Shown: positions 1-10,525, numbered from the stretch's first letter. The stretch: 36,287 bases of DNA from Pseudomonadota bacterium (GCA_021804565.1 JAJZHK010000029.1:1-36287), one strand, 5' to 3'. Numbers and translations: made by a program. The notes: generated by a model from the sequence alone, not told the origin.

Positions 1-374
1 GAGTCCGGCGCTTTGAGGTCCATCACCGGACTGACCCGGGGGTCGACCGCCTCGATGGGCAGGGCCCCGCTGGTCTCCAGACTGACGGCGTAGCCGGCAT
101 CACACAGCGCCTGCAGCAAGGTATGCACCGCTGCCTGCGCCAGCGGCTCGCCACCGGTGACACAGACCCGTGTTGTGGGATAGGTGGCGACACGCTGCAT
201 GATGTCAGCGACCGCCATGATTTCTCCGCCGGCGAAGGCGTAGGCCGTGTCACACCAGCGACAGCGCAAGGGGCAGCCGGTCAGGCGTACAAAGACGGTC
301 GGGCGGCCACTGTCGCGCGCCTCACCTTGCAGCGAGTAGAAGATCTCGCTGATACGCAAGCGGGCCTCTTTCAC
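1..374 (-). CDS. queE: 7-carboxy-7-deazaguanine synthase, 3' part missing (runs off left edge)
   Basis: Radical SAM enzyme that contracts 6-carboxy-tetrahydropterin to 7-carboxy-7-deazaguanine in the preQ0/queuosine pathway; cytosolic. The first 124 codons are present. The N-terminus has the family Y-S-L-Q-G-E substrate-binding motif (about residues 13-18), followed by a C34-P-L-R-C38-R-W-C41 cluster motif (CX3CX2C, the 4Fe-4S/SAM site) and a T-G-G-E-P SAM motif near residue 70. The start is taken as GTG at 374-372, whose GTGA overlaps the cpoB stop; a GGTGAG ribosome site lies 8 bases upstream. The next in-frame alternatives would cut into the conserved region. It is translationally coupled to cpoB. 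The C-terminus lies outside the window, so intactness cannot be judged. Confidence 0.93.
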   Translation of the reverse strand, partial: MKEARLRISEIFYSLQGEARDSGRPTVFVRLTGCPLRCRWCDTAYAFAGGEIMAVADIMQRVATYPTTRVCVTGGEPLAQAAVHTLLQALCDAGYAVSLETSGALPIEAVDPRVSPVMDLKAPD

Positions 375-1309
375 GGGGCGTACTCACCGATGTGATCCAG
401 GGCTTGGGCGACGGGACGCAGCGCGTCTTGCTCAGCGGCGTGTGTCGAGGCCTGGGCGTGTTTCTTTTTCCGGGTTGGGGTCTCATGCTTTTTCAGCCAG
501 CTGGTCGCCAAGGCTGCCTCCGGGCTTTGCGCATAGTTTTTCAGCAGTCTTTGCATATCGACGCGGGCGGCATCGATTTCGCCATGTTGTTCATGGATGA
601 TGGCCAACTGATAAAGCGCCGCCGAGGCTTTGCTGTGCTGGGGAAACTGCTTCAGCACCCCCTGGAAATAGTGGGCTGCTTTGCCCAGATCAGGCTGCTG
701 TGCCTTCATGTAGAACACCCCGAGCCAGTAGTCGGCATGCGGCAGAAAGACGCTTTGCGGATATTGCTGTATGAAGGCGAGCATGCGCGGTATGGCCTGA
801 TCAGGGCCTTGTTGCCGCGACACCCCCCAGGCGGCGAGGTAGGCCTTTTTCTCGGCATCAATATCGCTGCCGGCTGGTGTGGCCGGGGCATTGCTGCCAT
901 GCTCAAGGTCGGCACCGCTCTCTGTGCTGACCTCGCCAGCCGGCGTGGCGGCTGTGTTCGCTGTCGGGTTCAGCTGGGCGAGTCGGGCATCGATGGCCGA
1001 TAGGCGCTGGTCGGTGTTGAGGTATTGGCTTTTGACCTGCTGGCGCAGTTCGTCGATCAGATGCTGCTGGTCTTCGAGCTGTCCGCGCAACAGTCGCACC
1101 TGGTCCTGCAGGGTCTGCAGCTTTTGCCAGGTGATCTCGTTACGATCATCAGCGCTGCTGCCGGTGACCGGCGCCGTCGGTGCCGGGCTTGCTATGCTGG
1201 TACTGGCCGGGGCGGGGCCGAGATCCTCGACCTGCACCTCATCAGCCCAGATGGGGCCGGTGATCAGCGAGAGCATCAATGCAGCGTAAACATAGCTTGT
1301 GGGCTTCAT
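371..1309 (-). CDS. cpoB: Tol-Pal system protein CpoB (YbgF), periplasmic TPR protein
   Basis: Periplasmic coordinator of outer-membrane constriction and peptidoglycan synthesis at division, acting with TolA and PBP1B. The 312-residue protein has a signal peptide with predicted cleavage after I-W-A (residue 22). A Q/L-rich coiled-coil trimerisation segment lies at about residues 55-110, then an Ala/Pro/Thr linker (about 112-150), then tetratricopeptide repeats to about residue 270 (for example D-Y-W-L-G-V-F-Y and A-L-Y-Q-L-A-I-I). The C-terminal tail is Lys/Ala rich and longer than in Escherichia coli CpoB (about 260 residues). It follows pal, separated by a hairpin terminator, so it should be expressed at a lower level than pal or by read-through. 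Its stop overlaps the queE GTG start. Confidence 0.92.
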   Translation of the reverse strand: MKPTSYVYAALMLSLITGPIWADEVQVEDLGPAPASTSIASPAPTAPVTGSSADDRNEITWQKLQTLQDQVRLLRGQLEDQQHLIDELRQQVKSQYLNTDQRLSAIDARLAQLNPTANTAATPAGEVSTESGADLEHGSNAPATPAGSDIDAEKKAYLAAWGVSRQQGPDQAIPRMLAFIQQYPQSVFLPHADYWLGVFYMKAQQPDLGKAAHYFQGVLKQFPQHSKASAALYQLAIIHEQHGEIDAARVDMQRLLKNYAQSPEAALATSWLKKHETPTRKKKHAQASTHAAEQDALRPVAQALDHIGEYAP

Positions 1310-1399
1310 GGCAGAGATCCAGCAAGGAAGGACAGGTCAGTGCCCGATTGTAACCTGAAGCGCGTTGATGTGCATCGTTGGGAACTTTCAGGAGCCCTC

Positions 1400-1435
1400 A
1401 AAACAACACCCCGCATCAAGCGGGGTGTATGTTTT
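1400..1435 (-). terminator. Hairpin terminator/attenuator between pal and cpoB
   Basis: A perfect 9-bp stem (1406-1414 pairing with 1420-1428, arm ACACCCCGC) with a 5-base loop lies 32 bases downstream of the pal stop. On the minus strand the stem is followed by TGTTTTG, a short imperfect U-tract, so termination is probably partial. On the plus strand it is followed by ATGTTTTT, so it could also stop antisense transcription. Confidence 0.7.
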
Positions 1436-1459
1436 TACACGACATCGGCACGCCTGGGA

Positions 1460-2029
1460 TCAGGGTTGGCCAGCGGTGTAGTTGAGATCGGCACGGCGAT
1501 TCTTGGCCCAGGCTTCTTCGGTATGGGCAGGATCCACCGGCTTTTCTTTGCCGTAGCTGACGGTCTTGATCTGCTCAGCCTTGACGCCCTCGCTTTCGAG
1601 GAAGGAAGCGACAGACTTGGCGCGGCGTTCGCCGAGAGCCAGGTTGTACTCGGCCGTACCACGTTCGTCGCAGTTGCCTTCAACACGAACCTGGGCGGCA
1701 GGGTTGCTGGCCAGGTACTTGGCATGGGCCTTCAGGGTGCTCATGTCGCCGCTTTGCAACTCGGAGGAGTCGTAAGCGAAGTGGACCGTACGCACGGCCA
1801 GACTTTCTTCCAGAGCCTTCTTGGCGGCATCGGCGTCAGCCTGAGCCTTGAGGGCAGCGGAGTTGTCCACCGCCGTCGTCTGCGCAGGGGCAGGCGCAGG
1901 GGCAGGCGCCGGAGCCGGAGCCGGAGCCGGGGCAGGAGCGGCCGCAGCTTGGGTTTTATGCGAGGCACAACCGGCCATGGCCAAGCTGGCCGCGATAGCA
2001 ACGATCAACGAGGTTTTCTTCAAGGACAT
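1460..2029 (-). CDS. pal: Peptidoglycan-associated lipoprotein Pal
   Basis: Outer-membrane lipoprotein that anchors the outer membrane to peptidoglycan and binds TolB during division. The 189-residue product begins M-S-L-K-K with a lipoprotein signal peptide ending A-M-A-G-C; the lipid-modified Cys is followed by A-S-H-K. A Pro-Ala repeat linker of roughly 20 residues precedes the OmpA-like domain, which carries V-H-F-A-Y-D, the N-C-D-E-R-G-T loop that binds diaminopimelate, and A-K-N-R-R-A-D. I chose ATG at 2029 rather than the in-frame ATG at 2074 because it is preceded by AGAAGGAAG and gives a correct lipoprotein signal; the upstream start would overlap tolB and bury the signal. The tolB-pal gap is 23 bases. 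Confidence 0.95.
   Translation of the reverse strand: MSLKKTSLIVAIAASLAMAGCASHKTQAAAAPAPAPAPAPAPAPAPAPAQTTAVDNSAALKAQADADAAKKALEESLAVRTVHFAYDSSELQSGDMSTLKAHAKYLASNPAAQVRVEGNCDERGTAEYNLALGERRAKSVASFLESEGVKAEQIKTVSYGKEKPVDPAHTEEAWAKNRRADLNYTAGQP
1884..1946 (-). repeat. Pro-Ala coding repeat in the Pal linker
   Basis: Degenerate 6-base units (GGCAGGGGCA/GCCGGA variants) encode about ten Pro-Ala pairs between the lipid anchor and the OmpA-like domain. It is a flexible periplasmic tether. All length changes of whole units stay in frame. Confidence 0.75.
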
Positions 2030-2052
2030 GATGTCTTCCTTCTCTTGATGAC

Positions 2053-3339
2053 TCAGTGCAAAAATGGTGACCACGCGGGCTCGCCGGATTCACCTTGCTG
2101 CTCAGGCAGCAATACCTTCACCCGACCATCGGGTGAGATCAGGGCTAACATCCCCTGATTCTGATGCATGGTCGCGTAGACCAGCATATTACCATTGGGC
2201 GCAAAGCTCGGCGAGCGATCAAGTCGTGATTGCGAAAGTATCGTCATCTCGCCACTGCCCAGATCCTGAACGGCGATCTGAAACGTTTGTCCGCGTTCAC
2301 GATGGACCACCGCCATTTTGCTCCCATCCGGGCTGATGGCACAACTGGCATTGTAGTTGCCATCGAAGGTGAGACGCTGCACGTCGCCGCCTTGGAGGCT
2401 GATTTTGTAGATCTGCGGGTAGCCCCCACGATCCGAGGTGAAGGCCAGGTGCTGCCCATCCGGGTACCAGCAGGGCTCGGTGTTGATCGAAGGATCATGG
2501 GTGAGCTGGCTGAAGCTGCCGGTGGCGAGGTTCATCAGCCATATTTCCGGGTTGCCGGAGCGCGACAGGGCCATGGCCAGAGTCTTGCCATCGGGCGACC
2601 AAGCGGGGGCACCATTGATGCCGTCGAAAGCGGCGACCTTCTGGCGAGCGCGGGTGCGCAGGTCCTGGATATAGACCATGGAGCGGCCGCCTTCGAAAGA
2701 AACATAGGCGATTTTCTCAGCGTTGGGCGACCAGCTCGGTGAGATGATCGAGGCGTCCGACTCGAGGATGTTCTGAACACGGTGGCCGTCGCTATCGGCG
2801 ATACGTAGCGCATACCTGAGACCATGCGCTCCCATATGCCGGTGCACGTAGGCGATACGCGTCGCAAATGCTCCGCGAACGCCGGTGATGCGCTGGTAGA
2901 TGTGGTCGGCGATCTGATGGGCGGCATCACGCCACTGGCTGGCGTTGAAGGTCAGGGTCTCCCCCATGATGCGTTTCTTGCCCGAGATACTGAGCAGTTC
3001 ATAGTGGGTTTCATACAGTCCCAGCGCATCTTCGCTGGTGTTGCCGACGACCAGATAGTCGCTGCCGACATGGGCCCAGTCGTGATAGAAAACTTCGCTG
3101 CTCGACACCGGATGAGCGGGAAAGTTGAGGGCGTCGACAGTCCTGAAAACACCACTATTTTTTAGGTCGTTGTTGATGATGTAGCCGGGGTTGTCGTCGA
3201 GGTTGGGGCCACCGAAGGGGACCACGGCGATCGGGGTGGCGCTGTCGGAGCCACCGACAATATCGAGGGTAAAGTCAGCCATGCTCGCGGGTACGGCACA
3301 CATGAGTAACACAGAGTATGCCAGGGTGCGCCAAGCCAT
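2053..3339 (-). CDS. tolB: Tol-Pal system translocation protein TolB
   Basis: Periplasmic beta-propeller that shuttles between Pal and TolA and releases Pal from peptidoglycan. The 428-residue product starts M-A-W-R-T-L with a Sec signal cut after A-S-M-A, leaving D-F-T-L-D-I, the TolA-box region at the mature N-terminus. Residues about 30-160 form the N-terminal alpha/beta domain. From about 190 onward there are repeated propeller blades marked by S-W-S-P-N, A-W-S-P-D-G-K, C-W-Y-P-D-G-Q, A-I-S-P-D-G-S and S-F-A-P-N-G. I chose ATG 3339 (GAGG upstream) over in-frame starts at 3411 and 3369 because only it gives a short normal signal peptide. The length matches the family (about 430). Confidence 0.95.
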   Translation of the reverse strand: MAWRTLAYSVLLMCAVPASMADFTLDIVGGSDSATPIAVVPFGGPNLDDNPGYIINNDLKNSGVFRTVDALNFPAHPVSSSEVFYHDWAHVGSDYLVVGNTSEDALGLYETHYELLSISGKKRIMGETLTFNASQWRDAAHQIADHIYQRITGVRGAFATRIAYVHRHMGAHGLRYALRIADSDGHRVQNILESDASIISPSWSPNAEKIAYVSFEGGRSMVYIQDLRTRARQKVAAFDGINGAPAWSPDGKTLAMALSRSGNPEIWLMNLATGSFSQLTHDPSINTEPCWYPDGQHLAFTSDRGGYPQIYKISLQGGDVQRLTFDGNYNASCAISPDGSKMAVVHRERGQTFQIAVQDLGSGEMTILSQSRLDRSPSFAPNGNMLVYATMHQNQGMLALISPDGRVKVLLPEQQGESGEPAWSPFLH

Positions 3340-3367
3340 GAGGAGCCTCGATCTTAAGGTGGGTGGC

Positions 3368-3395
3368 ATTATCAGCCAAATCATCAGCATGTCCA
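3368..3395 (-). promoter_or_regulatory. Candidate sigma-70 promoter for tolB
   Basis: In the 111-base tolA-tolB gap, the minus strand reads TGGACA (3395-3390), a 16-base spacer, then GATAAT (3373-3368). That is 5/6 matches to each consensus element, about 25 bases before the tolB ATG. Enterobacteria also have an internal promoter before tolB, so separate expression of tolB-pal is plausible. This is a prediction from sequence only. Confidence 0.5.
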
Positions 3396-3450
3396 GCGTC
3401 GCTGTTCGCATTTTAATAATGTTTCATAATAAGGGTGACGGTTTGATGAC

Positions 3451-4260
3451 TCAGGGCGTGTCGTTGGGGGTAAAGCGCAGTTTGAAGCTGCGAAAATTGC
3501 TTTCAAAGACCAGTGGATCGCTGGGCACCGGCAGCCGGTCGATGCTGCCGATGGCCGACTGTACGGACAGGTTGAGGCAGGCATTGTTTTGTAGCGGGAT
3601 GACCGATACCACGCTGCCGTCCGGTAAAAGCTGCAGGCGCAGGACGATGAACATGTCCGGACGTGCGCACAGGGGCTCTTGCCAGTGCTGATGGATGATG
3701 GCGATGATGCGCTGCTTGTAGCTGTTGATCAGGGCCTGATTCTGTTGCGCCTGGCGCTGTGCCGCCAGACGTTCGGCCTGTGCGCGCTCGGCCGCATCCT
3801 GAGCAGCCTGTCGCTCACTCTGGCTAAGGTGCGCTGCCTCAGCATCAATTTCCTGGAGCTCCTGCTCTGCTTGGGCCTTATCAACAGCGACACCGGCGTG
3901 GGGGTGCGGGTGCAGATTCACCTGGTCGCGGCTTTTACGACCCTGCACCGGGTTGCTTTTGTAGTCGGCCGGGCGTGGGCTGGCGGCGGTGCTCTCGTGC
4001 AGCTGACCGGTGGCGCCATGGCGCGGTGCCGGGGGTGTCGCCGGGGGTGGCGCCACGACCGGTTTGGGTGGTTTCATCGCTGGTGCTGGTGCTGGCAGCG
4101 CCGGTCTGGCGATATGGGCCAGCATCACCGCGTGGATGGCGGCGCTTTCATCAGGCTCGGGCAGAGAGGGGCGCGGACTGAGCATGAGCAGCATGGCGAG
4201 CAGGCCATGCAGGAGCAGTGCATAGGCAAAAAAGCGGAGCTGGCCGGGCTGTCCCATCAT
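3451..4260 (-). CDS. tolA: Tol-Pal energy-transducing protein TolA (compact form)
   Basis: Inner-membrane anchored rod that carries force from the TolQR motor to TolB/Pal. The 269-residue product has one N-terminal membrane helix (about residues 8-27) containing the His that pairs with TolQR (H18). A Pro/Ala-rich segment follows, then a Glu/Ala/Gln-rich helical domain II (about 125-180). Domain III holds two cysteines (in P-L-C-A-R-P and N-N-A-C-L-N) matching the disulfide pair of the family, then P-V-P-S-D-P. It is much shorter than E. coli TolA (421). The usual Ser four residues before the membrane His is Ala here. The first ATG (4260) forms an ATGA overlap with tolR; a second ATG at 4257 is equally possible. 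Confidence 0.9.
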   Translation of the reverse strand: MMGQPGQLRFFAYALLLHGLLAMLLMLSPRPSLPEPDESAAIHAVMLAHIARPALPAPAPAMKPPKPVVAPPPATPPAPRHGATGQLHESTAASPRPADYKSNPVQGRKSRDQVNLHPHPHAGVAVDKAQAEQELQEIDAEAAHLSQSERQAAQDAAERAQAERLAAQRQAQQNQALINSYKQRIIAIIHQHWQEPLCARPDMFIVLRLQLLPDGSVVSVIPLQNNACLNLSVQSAIGSIDRLPVPSDPLVFESNFRSFKLRFTPNDTP

Positions 4261-4706
4261 GGCTGCGTGCGGTCGCCAGGGGTGGTGAGCAGTCCCACAT
4301 CATGGATACCGGCCTGCTGCAGGGCGGCCATCAGTTCGACGACACGGCCGTAGTCGATATGGCGGTCACCATTGATGAGCACCTGGGTATCATCAGGGCT
4401 GGCCTGCAAGAGCGACTTTACCGTGCGGCTCAGTTGCGCCGCCGCGATACGCTGTTCTGGTGCCTGGGCCTGCGCGCCGCGTATCCACAGCGAGCCGTCG
4501 GCCTTGATGCTGACGACGATAGGCGCCTGACTCTTGACCGCCAGCGGGTCGGCGGCGGCGACCGGTAGATCGACTTTCAGGCCCTGCGTCAACATCGGTG
4601 CGGTGACCATGAAGATCACCAGCAACACCAGCATGACGTCGATGTAGGGCACGATATTCATTTCCGCCAGGGGACGTTGCCTGGGTCTGCGCAAGCCTGG
4701 ATCCAT
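4257..4706 (-). CDS. tolR: Tol-Pal system motor protein TolR
   Basis: ExbD-family subunit of the proton-driven TolQR motor in the inner membrane. The 149-residue product has the characteristic N-I-V-P-Y-I-D-V-M-L-V-L-L-V-I-F-M segment, with the proton-carrying Asp at residue 23, the same number as in E. coli. A periplasmic domain with the conserved V-L-I-N-G-D motif follows. The ATG lies one base into the tolQ stop (TGATG), so translation should be coupled. It ends in an ATGA overlap with tolA. Confidence 0.95.
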   Translation of the reverse strand: MDPGLRRPRQRPLAEMNIVPYIDVMLVLLVIFMVTAPMLTQGLKVDLPVAAADPLAVKSQAPIVVSIKADGSLWIRGAQAQAPEQRIAAAQLSRTVKSLLQASPDDTQVLINGDRHIDYGRVVELMAALQQAGIHDVGLLTTPGDRTQP

Positions 4707-5392
4707 CAGCGCCGCCCCGCGTGCACCTGACGATGCAAAATACCCGAGAATTCATCGGCAAAGGTTTCATAACGGGTGAGCAGGCGCGAGCCGGATGCGC
4801 TGAAACGGTTGTAGGCGAGCACTGCTGGAATGGCGGCAAACAGACCGACGGCGGTGGTGATCAGCGCTTCAGCGATGCCCGGCGCCACCGTCGCCAGGGT
4901 GGCTTGGTGCATCTGTGCCAAGCCGATGAATGCATTCATGATCCCCCAGACGGTACCGAACAGACCCACATAGGTGCTGGTCGAGCCGACACTGGCGAGA
5001 AAGGGCAGGTGGGCCTCGATGCGTTCCTGTTCACGCATCAAGGTCACGCGCAGACTGCGTTGCACGCCCTGCATCACGGCGTCCGGGTCAAGCTGCTCAC
5101 GCAGGCGGGTGTACTCCTTGAAACCTTCGCGGAACAGGTTTTCCTCGGCCGCATCGAGGTCGGGGTTGCGTTGCAACTGGTTGTACAGCTGATTGAGATG
5201 GCCCCCTGACCAGAACTCGTTCTCGAAAGCCGCCGACTTGCGTTCAGAACGCCGCAGGAAACTGATACGGCTGAAGATGATGCTCCAACTGGCTAAAGAA
5301 GTGGCGAGCAGGAGGACGATCACAGCTTGCACGATGGTCGAGGCGTGCAGCATGAGTTGCAGTATGTCGGTCTGGGCTTGAGGACTCATCAT
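4706..5392 (-). CDS. tolQ: Tol-Pal system motor protein TolQ
   Basis: ExbB/MotA-family inner-membrane subunit that surrounds TolR and conducts protons. The 228-residue length matches the family. There are three membrane helices: about residues 18-40, about 135-160 with the conserved G-L-F-G-T-V-W-G-I-M motif, and about 170-195 with E-A-L-I-T-T-A-V-G-L-F-A-A-I-P, whose Thr residues line the proton path. Two adjacent in-frame ATGs exist (5392, 5389); the first overlaps the ybgC stop as ATGA and is preferred. Confidence 0.95.
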   Translation of the reverse strand: MMSPQAQTDILQLMLHASTIVQAVIVLLLATSLASWSIIFSRISFLRRSERKSAAFENEFWSGGHLNQLYNQLQRNPDLDAAEENLFREGFKEYTRLREQLDPDAVMQGVQRSLRVTLMREQERIEAHLPFLASVGSTSTYVGLFGTVWGIMNAFIGLAQMHQATLATVAPGIAEALITTAVGLFAAIPAVLAYNRFSASGSRLLTRYETFADEFSGILHRQVHAGRR

Positions 5393-5808
5393 AAGGGGGA
5401 CTCATTGAACAGTAAGGTCAGGGAGGCGCGCAGCTCAGCAGGCAAGGCCCGCGGGCGCAAGTCACTATGGCGCAGACAGGCCAGGTCGATCTCGGCAGAA
5501 CACAGCAGCTCCTCACCTCGATAGATGTGTTGATGAAACAGCAGGGAGGCCCGACCCAGGCGCTGCAGATCGGCACTCACCAGCAATTCGTCGTCCAGGC
5601 GCGCCGGGCGATGATAACGCACTTGTGCCTGACGCACGACAAATTGTACATCTTCCTCCATGCAGAGGGCGTGCTTGTGGCCAAGACGGCGCAAGGCTTC
5701 GGTGCGCGCCCTTTCCATGAACTTCAGGTAGTTGACGTAGTAAACGATGCCGCCGGCATCGGTGTCCTCGATATAGACGCGCACCGGCAGCAGTGGCCTT
5801 GCACTCAT
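5389..5808 (-). CDS. ybgC: Tol-Pal associated acyl-CoA thioesterase YbgC
   Basis: Hot-dog fold thioesterase that hydrolyses short or medium acyl-CoA and is almost always the first gene of tol operons; in E. coli it interacts with acyl carrier protein and phospholipid enzymes. The 139-residue protein contains the 4-hydroxybenzoyl-CoA thioesterase signature E-D-T-D17-A-G-G-I-V-Y-Y with the catalytic Asp, followed by [11 protein letters not shown]. The start ATG forms an ATGA overlap with the ruvB stop, placing the tol genes in the same transcription unit as ruvCAB. Confidence 0.93.
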   Translation of the reverse strand: MSARPLLPVRVYIEDTDAGGIVYYVNYLKFMERARTEALRRLGHKHALCMEEDVQFVVRQAQVRYHRPARLDDELLVSADLQRLGRASLLFHQHIYRGEELLCSAEIDLACLRHSDLRPRALPAELRASLTLLFNESPL

Positions 5809-6830
5809 GCGGGATCCTCCTGCAGGTGTGAGGGTGGGCGTAAACCCAGGGCATGATAGGCCGGCAAGGTGGCGATGCGTCCGCGCGCGGTACGTGCGAT
5901 CAGTCCCTGCTGGATCAGATAGGGTTCGACCATGTCCTCGAGGGTGCCACTGTCTTCACTGAGAGCTGCTGCGAGGGCCTCAAGGCCGGTTGGCCCCCCG
6001 TTCAGGGTGGTCAGCAAAAGGTGCAGATAACGGCGATCAAGGGCATCGAGGCCACGGCTGTCGACTTGCAGGAGATCGAGGGCGGCACTGGCATTGTCGG
6101 CCTCGATACGACCGTTGCTGCGCACCTCGGCATAGTCGCGGACACGGCGCAAAAGCCGGTTGGCGATGCGTGGTGTTCCCCGGGCGCGGCGGGCGATTTC
6201 AAGGCTGCCGCTGGGGGAGCAGTCGACGCCACTCAATTGGGCCGAGCGCTGGACGATGTGCGTCAGATCGTCAACGTTATAAAACTCCAGGCGCTGGATG
6301 ATGCCAAAACGGTCGCGCAAGGGCGCCGTCAGCAGGCCGGCGCGGGTGGTGGCACCGACCAGGGTGAACGGCGGCAGATCCAGCTTGATCGAGCGCGCCC
6401 CAGGCCCTTCGCCGATGATGATGTCGAGCTGATAGTCCTCCATCGCTGGATAAAGGATTTCTTCAATGGCGGGTGACAGGCGATGGATTTCATCGATGAA
6501 GAGCACGTCGTGCGCTTCCAGATGCGTCAGCATGGCGGCCAGGTCGCCGGGTTTTTCCAGCACCGGTCCAGAGCTTGAGTGCAGGTGGCTGCCGATCTCG
6601 CGCGCGATGATGTGGGCCAGGGTTGTTTTGCCGAGGCCGGGAGGGCCAAAGATCAGGGTGTGATCGAGGGGCTCGCCGCGCGACCGGGCAGCCTGGATGA
6701 AGATCTCCATCTGCTCGCGCACCTGCGGCTGACCGATGTAGTCCGCCAGGGAGATCGGACGTATGGCGCGGTCGATATGATCTTCACGCCCTTGTGTGCC
6801 GGCGCTTACGATGCGGTCAGATTCGATCAT
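5805..6830 (-). CDS. ruvB: Holliday junction branch migration ATPase RuvB
   Basis: AAA+ hexameric motor that drives branch migration of Holliday junctions together with RuvA. The 341-residue product has the family's usual length. Motifs in order: [11 protein letters not shown] near the N-terminus; Walker [10 protein letters not shown] at about 62-70; Walker B L-F-I-D-E-I-H at about 110; sensor 1 G-A-T-T-R-A-G; R-D-R-F-G arginine finger region; and the winged-helix C-terminal domain with [12 protein letters not shown]. It overlaps ruvA by ATGA and ybgC by ATGA. Confidence 0.97.
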   Translation of the reverse strand: MIESDRIVSAGTQGREDHIDRAIRPISLADYIGQPQVREQMEIFIQAARSRGEPLDHTLIFGPPGLGKTTLAHIIAREIGSHLHSSSGPVLEKPGDLAAMLTHLEAHDVLFIDEIHRLSPAIEEILYPAMEDYQLDIIIGEGPGARSIKLDLPPFTLVGATTRAGLLTAPLRDRFGIIQRLEFYNVDDLTHIVQRSAQLSGVDCSPSGSLEIARRARGTPRIANRLLRRVRDYAEVRSNGRIEADNASAALDLLQVDSRGLDALDRRYLHLLLTTLNGGPTGLEALAAALSEDSGTLEDMVEPYLIQQGLIARTARGRIATLPAYHALGLRPPSHLQEDPA

Positions 6831-7438
6831 CCATGGCCTCCAGCGAGGTACTTGAGCGCCAAGCGCAGCAAGGTGGCCGAGTCCTCATCGGCGCTGCAGC
6901 CGATGGACTGCAAGGCGCGCTGCGCTTCGGCAGGCTTGTAGCCCAGTTGGATGAGTGCGGCCTCGGCATCGCCGTACTGGGCGGCGGGCAGCGGGCGTGC
7001 CAGCTGGGCCTGCGCCGGCAAGAGCTCGCGCGCCAGCTTTTCGGCACGGTCACGTAGTTCGAGGACCAATCGTTCGGCAGTCTTGCGGCCTACTCCAGGA
7101 ACGCGGATCAGGGTGTTGATGCGCTCTTGAATCAGGCAGTCGAGCAGTTCGTCACCTTCCAGGCTGGACAGCAGGGCCAGCGCAATCTTGGGGCCTATGC
7201 CATTGACCTTGATGAGTTCACGGAACAGGTCACGCTCGGTGCTCGAGACAAAACCATAAAGCAGGTGACCGTCCTCGCGGATCAACAGATGGGTGTAGAG
7301 ACAGGCGCTCTGGCCGAGGCCGGGCAGTCGGCTGAGTGTGCTCAAAGGCACGATCAGCTCGTAGCCGACGCCATGGACATCGAGCACGATGGGGCCGGTG
7401 TTCTTTTCCAGCAGGATGCCCTGCAGTCTAACGATCAT
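6827..7438 (-). CDS. ruvA: Holliday junction DNA helicase subunit RuvA
   Basis: Tetrameric junction-binding protein that loads RuvB. It is 203 residues long. The N-terminal OB fold ([11 protein letters not shown]) is followed by two helix-hairpin-helix DNA-binding motifs ([12 protein letters not shown] at about 72-83 and [14 protein letters not shown] at about 107-120). A linker leads to the C-terminal RuvB-binding three-helix domain ([13 protein letters not shown]). It overlaps ruvC by four bases at its start and ruvB by ATGA at its end. Confidence 0.96.
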   Translation of the reverse strand: MIVRLQGILLEKNTGPIVLDVHGVGYELIVPLSTLSRLPGLGQSACLYTHLLIREDGHLLYGFVSSTERDLFRELIKVNGIGPKIALALLSSLEGDELLDCLIQERINTLIRVPGVGRKTAERLVLELRDRAEKLARELLPAQAQLARPLPAAQYGDAEAALIQLGYKPAEAQRALQSIGCSADEDSATLLRLALKYLAGGHG

Positions 7439-7956
7439 CGTCGGGTCACCTGGTCGGAGAGAGCCACGCTGGCAGCCTGACGCGTCGCTGTGGCCGCATG
7501 ATGAATGTGGCAGATGGCCGTCGCCAGCGCGTCCGCGGCATCAGCCTGCGGCGCACGCGGCAGCTGCAAGAGGCGGCTGACCATCTCCTGTATCTGGGTC
7601 TTGGCGGCATTGCCATAACCGACCACCGCGAGCTTGATCTGACGTGCACCGTATTCGGAGACGCCGACGCCGGCACGGACGATGGCGCAGATGGCGGCGC
7701 CGCGGGCCTGGCCCAGCTTGAGGGCGGAGTCAGGGTTGCGGGCCATGAACACCTGCTCGACAGCGGCCCATTGCGGGCGATGCTGGCTGAGCAGCTCTTC
7801 GATCCCCGCATAGATCAAGCCCAGCCGTTCAGGCATCGCCGCGCCCTCCGTACGTATACAGCCACTGTCGACGTAGACCAGTTGGCGACCTTCAACAGCC
7901 ACCAGACCGTAGCCGGTGACCCGTGAGCCTGGATCGATACCAAGGATAAGGCTCAT
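7435..7956 (-). CDS. ruvC: Crossover junction endodeoxyribonuclease RuvC
   Basis: Dimeric Holliday junction resolvase with an RNase H fold. I-L-G-I-D-P-G-S-R carries the first catalytic Asp; A-A-V-E-Q-V-F the catalytic Glu; and Q-A-D-A-A-D-A-L-A the C-terminal acidic pair. Starting at ATG 7956 gives 173 residues, the same as E. coli RuvC. An in-frame ATG at 7968 would add M-A-D-L and overlap yebC by eight bases; neither has a strong ribosome site, so the choice rests on homology. The C-terminal tail is Ala/Thr-rich. Confidence 0.95.
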   Translation of the reverse strand: MSLILGIDPGSRVTGYGLVAVEGRQLVYVDSGCIRTEGAAMPERLGLIYAGIEELLSQHRPQWAAVEQVFMARNPDSALKLGQARGAAICAIVRAGVGVSEYGARQIKLAVVGYGNAAKTQIQEMVSRLLQLPRAPQADAADALATAICHIHHAATATRQAASVALSDQVTRR

Positions 7957-7960
7957 CAGG

Positions 7961-8713
7961 TCAGCCATTCAGGGCTTGCATAACCTCGGCGCTGAAGTTG
8001 GCGTTCGAGTAGACATTTTGCACGTCATCGAGGTCTTCCAGCATGTCTATCATCTTCATGATCTTCTCGGCACTTTCCAAGTCAGTGATGTCAGCGGCAG
8101 TGCTGGCATGCATGGTCAGTTCGGCGCGGCTGGGTTCGATCTTGGCCTGTGCCAGGGCATCCATGACGGCACCAAAGGCCGCTGGCGCGCAGATGATGGT
8201 ATACGTCTCATCGTCACTTTGCACATCGTCGGCGCCGGCCTCCAGAGCGAGCTCCATGAGCTGATCCTCACCGATCTGATGACGGTCGACGTCGACCTCA
8301 CCGCGTTGACTGAACAGATAAGCCACCGAGCCGCTGGTGCCGAGGTTGCCACCCGTCTTCGAGAAGGCGTGGCGAACTTCAGCGACGGTACGGTTGAGAT
8401 TGTCGGTCATCGTCTCGACAAGCACCGCGACGCCATGCACACCATAGCCTTCGTAGGTGATTTCGGCCAGATCTTTTCCATCATCGCTCTGCGCCCCACG
8501 GGCGATGGCGCGGTTGATGACGTCGCGGCTCATATTGGCGGCCAGGGCCTTGCTGACGACGGCGCGCAGCCGTGGATTGTCAGACTCCTGGGCGCCGCCG
8601 ATGCGTGCAGCAACGGTGATTTCACGGATGAGCTTGGTGAAGACCTTGCCTTTGACCGCGTCCTGCCGGGCCTTGCGGTGCTTGATATTGGCCCATTTTG
8701 AGTGTCCTGCCAT
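7961..8713 (-). CDS. yebC: YebC/PmpR family transcriptional/translation factor
   Basis: Widely conserved 250-residue protein. Members were described as DNA-binding regulators, and more recently some family members are linked to ribosomes stalling on proline stretches. The N-terminal signature [15 protein letters not shown] is exact, followed by K-L-I-R-E-I and N-P-R-L-R. Acidic domains II and III end in [10 protein letters not shown]. The start is fixed by a GGAG site six bases upstream of the ATG. It is placed between aspS (3 bases upstream) and ruvC, the standard order in gammaproteobacteria. Confidence 0.95.
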   Translation of the reverse strand: MAGHSKWANIKHRKARQDAVKGKVFTKLIREITVAARIGGAQESDNPRLRAVVSKALAANMSRDVINRAIARGAQSDDGKDLAEITYEGYGVHGVAVLVETMTDNLNRTVAEVRHAFSKTGGNLGTSGSVAYLFSQRGEVDVDRHQIGEDQLMELALEAGADDVQSDDETYTIICAPAAFGAVMDALAQAKIEPSRAELTMHASTAADITDLESAEKIMKMIDMLEDLDDVQNVYSNANFSAEVMQALNG

Positions 8714-8716
8714 AAG

Positions 8717-10492
<1,776 letters not shown>

Positions 10493-10525
10493 AGGCCTTC
10501 CAGCTTCGATGATGACAAAGGCGAA

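Noticed and set aside
1884-1946. Pal Pro-Ala repeat as a phase-variable microsatellite
   Set aside because: Units are degenerate and in multiples of three, so slippage would change tether length but not switch the gene off.
1025-2158. Plus-strand frame of 377 codons across cpoB, the terminator and pal
   Set aside because: It crosses two unrelated conserved minus-strand genes and a terminator and contains Gly-Arg repeats mirroring the Pal Pro-Ala repeat.
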